Of a stretch of 64,000 nucleotides of DNA, positions 62,660-64,000 are shown piece after piece. Positions within the stretch are counted from its first letter, which is position 1. The number at the start of each line of letters is the position of its first letter. Below the pieces are notes generated by a model, which was not told the DNA's origin, made no database searches, and was given only the letters and a program-made list of their open reading frames with translations. This stretch comes from Mesorhizobium sp. M9A.F.Ca.ET.002.03.1.2. GTDB taxonomy: Bacteria > Pseudomonadota > Alphaproteobacteria > Rhizobiales > Rhizobiaceae. The stretch is from NCBI RefSeq assembly GCF_003952365.1, contig NZ_CP034443.1:6007001-6071000 (forward strand). Reading direction: 5' to 3'. Made by a program: the position numbers and the translations under genes.

Positions 62660-64000
62660 TTGACTAATATTTTAATCATCGGCCACGCCGACGGATCTCG
62701 GCGCTGGGAAATCGAGCTTCTGGTGCGGTTGAAAGCGGCTGGTCACGTGGTTTCGAGTTGCCACGCATCGGCGCCTGCGCCTGTCGCACGCGGGCTTGAT
62801 AAAGTGCTGGCGATCGAGAGCCGGCGCTTCGGTCCCTCACTGGCGAGCCGCTCCAAGCCGTTGCCGCCAGGCGATTCCGGTCCCGCCGATTTTGTAGTCG
62901 ATCTCACGGGCACGGCCGCTGGACAAGGCGCGCCCGTCCTGACGCTCGAATTTTGCGGCCACGGCACCTTTCCCGCCGGTGTGGCCGAGATGCTGGCAAG
63001 CGGGCGTTTGCCGGAACTTGCCGTTCGCCTCGATGGCGTTGCAGTCGCCCGGGGGCGACCAATGCTCGGCGACCGGCTCTGGCTGTCTCGCAGCTGCAAC
63101 GACCTGCTCGCCGGGGCCATCTCGCTGGTTATGCAAAGCGTCACCCGTTATTCCGCGGGCGAACTTGTGCCAATTGCCGATAGCCCGGCGCCGCTCCTGA
63201 AGACCGGCGGTTTTGTCCGGCACTATCTGCCCTTTTTTTGCAGGGGGTTGGTCGATCGCGCCGCGCAAAAGATCAGGCTTGGACGACGCCCCTTCTATTG
63301 GCAGGTTGCGTATCGGCTGATCGACGGACCAGGTGTCGCCGAAACCGGGCAACTCGACGGTACGCCGTTCACCGTCCTCGCCGATGATGGCCAGCGATTC
63401 TACGCCGATCCCTTCGTCCTCGAGCGGGATGGCCGCCACTATCTGTTTGTCGAGGAATTTCCCTACGCTACGGGCCGCGGGGTGATTTCTGTCGCCGAAC
63501 TGGGCGACGATGGCAGGTTCAGCGTACCGAGGGTGGTGCTGGAGGAACCGCATCACCTGTCGTATCCGCAGGTGTTCGCTCACGCCGGCGAGACTTTCAT
63601 GATTCCTGAAAGTGGGGCAGCGCGCGAGCTTGTGCTCTATCGCGCGGCGCAGTTTCCAGATCGCTGGGTGCGCGACACCGTGCTGATGACGGACAAGGAT
63701 TTCAATGACGCCACGCTGCTCGAATCCGATGGGCGTTTCTGGCTGTTGGGGACGGAGCGGTTCGGTTACGGCAGCGCGTCGGATACGATGACGGTCTATT
63801 CAGCACCCTCGCTGCGCGGGCCATGGGTTGCGCATGCGCTCAATCCCATCGCCGTCGATCACTCGGCCACTCGGCCCGGCGGCGCCTTTATCCGCCAGGG
63901 CGATGGCCTGGTGCTGCCGGTGCAAAATGGGTCGAGAGCCTATGGCGGCGGTCTGGGGTTGATGCGGCTTGATCGGCTTGACGATTTCGATGTCCGTTTT
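62660..64000 (+). CDS. Formyltransferase-like/beta-propeller protein of the inositolphosphorylceramide-glucosaminyltransferase-like group (3' end outside window)
   Basis: 447 residues are visible and the frame is open to the window end. The first ~200 residues look like a degenerate formyltransferase-type Rossmann domain (LIIGHADGSRRWEIELL, then VVDLTG and FCGHGTFPAG). From about residue 205 a five-blade propeller resembling GH43 starts (FYADPFVLERDGRHYLFVEEF, then LSYPQVFAHAGETFMIPES, ATLLESDGRFWLLGTE). Bacterial proteins with this layout are grouped with plant glucosamine inositolphosphorylceramide transferases. The start is TTG with little Shine-Dalgarno signal and could be a later ATG. 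Function in polysaccharide or lipid glycosylation is inferred. Confidence 0.65.
   Translation, partial: MTNILIIGHADGSRRWEIELLVRLKAAGHVVSSCHASAPAPVARGLDKVLAIESRRFGPSLASRSKPLPPGDSGPADFVVDLTGTAAGQGAPVLTLEFCGHGTFPAGVAEMLASGRLPELAVRLDGVAVARGRPMLGDRLWLSRSCNDLLAGAISLVMQSVTRYSAGELVPIADSPAPLLKTGGFVRHYLPFFCRGLVDRAAQKIRLGRRPFYWQVAYRLIDGPGVAETGQLDGTPFTVLADDGQRFYADPFVLERDGRHYLFVEEFPYATGRGVISVAELGDDGRFSVPRVVLEEPHHLSYPQVFAHAGETFMIPESGAARELVLYRAAQFPDRWVRDTVLMTDKDFNDATLLESDGRFWLLGTERFGYGSASDTMTVYSAPSLRGPWVAHALNPIAVDHSATRPGGAFIRQGDGLVLPVQNGSRAYGGGLGLMRLDRLDDFDVRF

Noticed and set aside
1..64000. CRISPR arrays, tRNA or rRNA genes
   Set aside because: No regularly spaced short repeats, clover-leaf or rRNA segments were recognised by eye. 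A covariance-model search would settle the tRNA question.

Overview
The window looks like a chromosomal segment from a high-GC alphaproteobacterium of the Hyphomicrobiales (Rhizobiales), most like Mesorhizobium or a close Phyllobacteriaceae relative. This rests on the dense high-GC coding, many ABC and TRAP uptake operons, a paired phosphoketolase and acetate kinase, the PrkA/DUF444/SpoVR trio, and GGAAC-N16/17-GTT promoters resembling those of the EcfG general stress sigma factor. No rRNA, tRNA, CRISPR array, phage or conjugation gene was recognised.

Layout. 1-5.3 kb: end of a sugar ABC importer operon (two permeases) with a sulfatase, a DUF4432 sugar-epimerase-like protein and a Gfo/Idh/MocA dehydrogenase that carries a frameshift. 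5.35-6.04 kb: C-terminal remnant of an IS1182-type transposase. 6.3-8.5 kb: AraC regulator divergent from an SDR and a tautomerase. 8.8-15.6 kb: a TRAP transporter operon with a class III CoA-transferase and an HMG-CoA-lyase-like enzyme, divergent from a LysR regulator, with a ThuA-like gene downstream. 15.6-16.6 kb: a lone GT11-like glycosyltransferase. 16.6-25.3 kb: a Dpp/Opp-type ABC importer with a glycerophosphodiesterase and a TIM-barrel isomerase, divergent from a SorC-like regulator. Its gene content recalls the agrocinopine (acc) opine operons.

25.3-39.1 kb is a stress and energy block: DUF883 protein, acetate kinase and phosphoketolase, a PCMT/erythromycin-esterase fusion, small stress-type proteins, the spoVR-DUF444-prkA operon, a PEBP protein and a DUF2267 protein. 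Several have EcfG-like promoters just upstream, one matching the consensus exactly. 39.3-46.2 kb is a six-gene respiratory operon: a caa3-type oxidase (subunit II with its own heme c, fused subunits I and III), a small membrane protein, a CtaG-like assembly factor, a tri-heme cytochrome c and a PQQ-type sorbosone dehydrogenase-like protein.

46.3-64 kb is mainly a surface polysaccharide locus: CelD-like acetyltransferase, membrane hydroxylase, heparinase II/III-like lyase, GH5 glycosidase, AsnB-like amidotransferase, GT4 transferase, flippase, WecG-, WecC- and WecB-like genes for ManNAcA, and a formyltransferase/beta-propeller protein cut by the window end. It is interrupted at 52-54 kb by a VOC gene between two ~100-bp direct repeats, a GNAT gene and a decayed acetyltransferase.

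Quality note: four genes carry five single-base indels, each beside or in a short homopolymer, and one small gene has an in-frame TGA. These may be sequencing errors rather than real pseudogenes, so the genes are described as if intact and the lesions are flagged.
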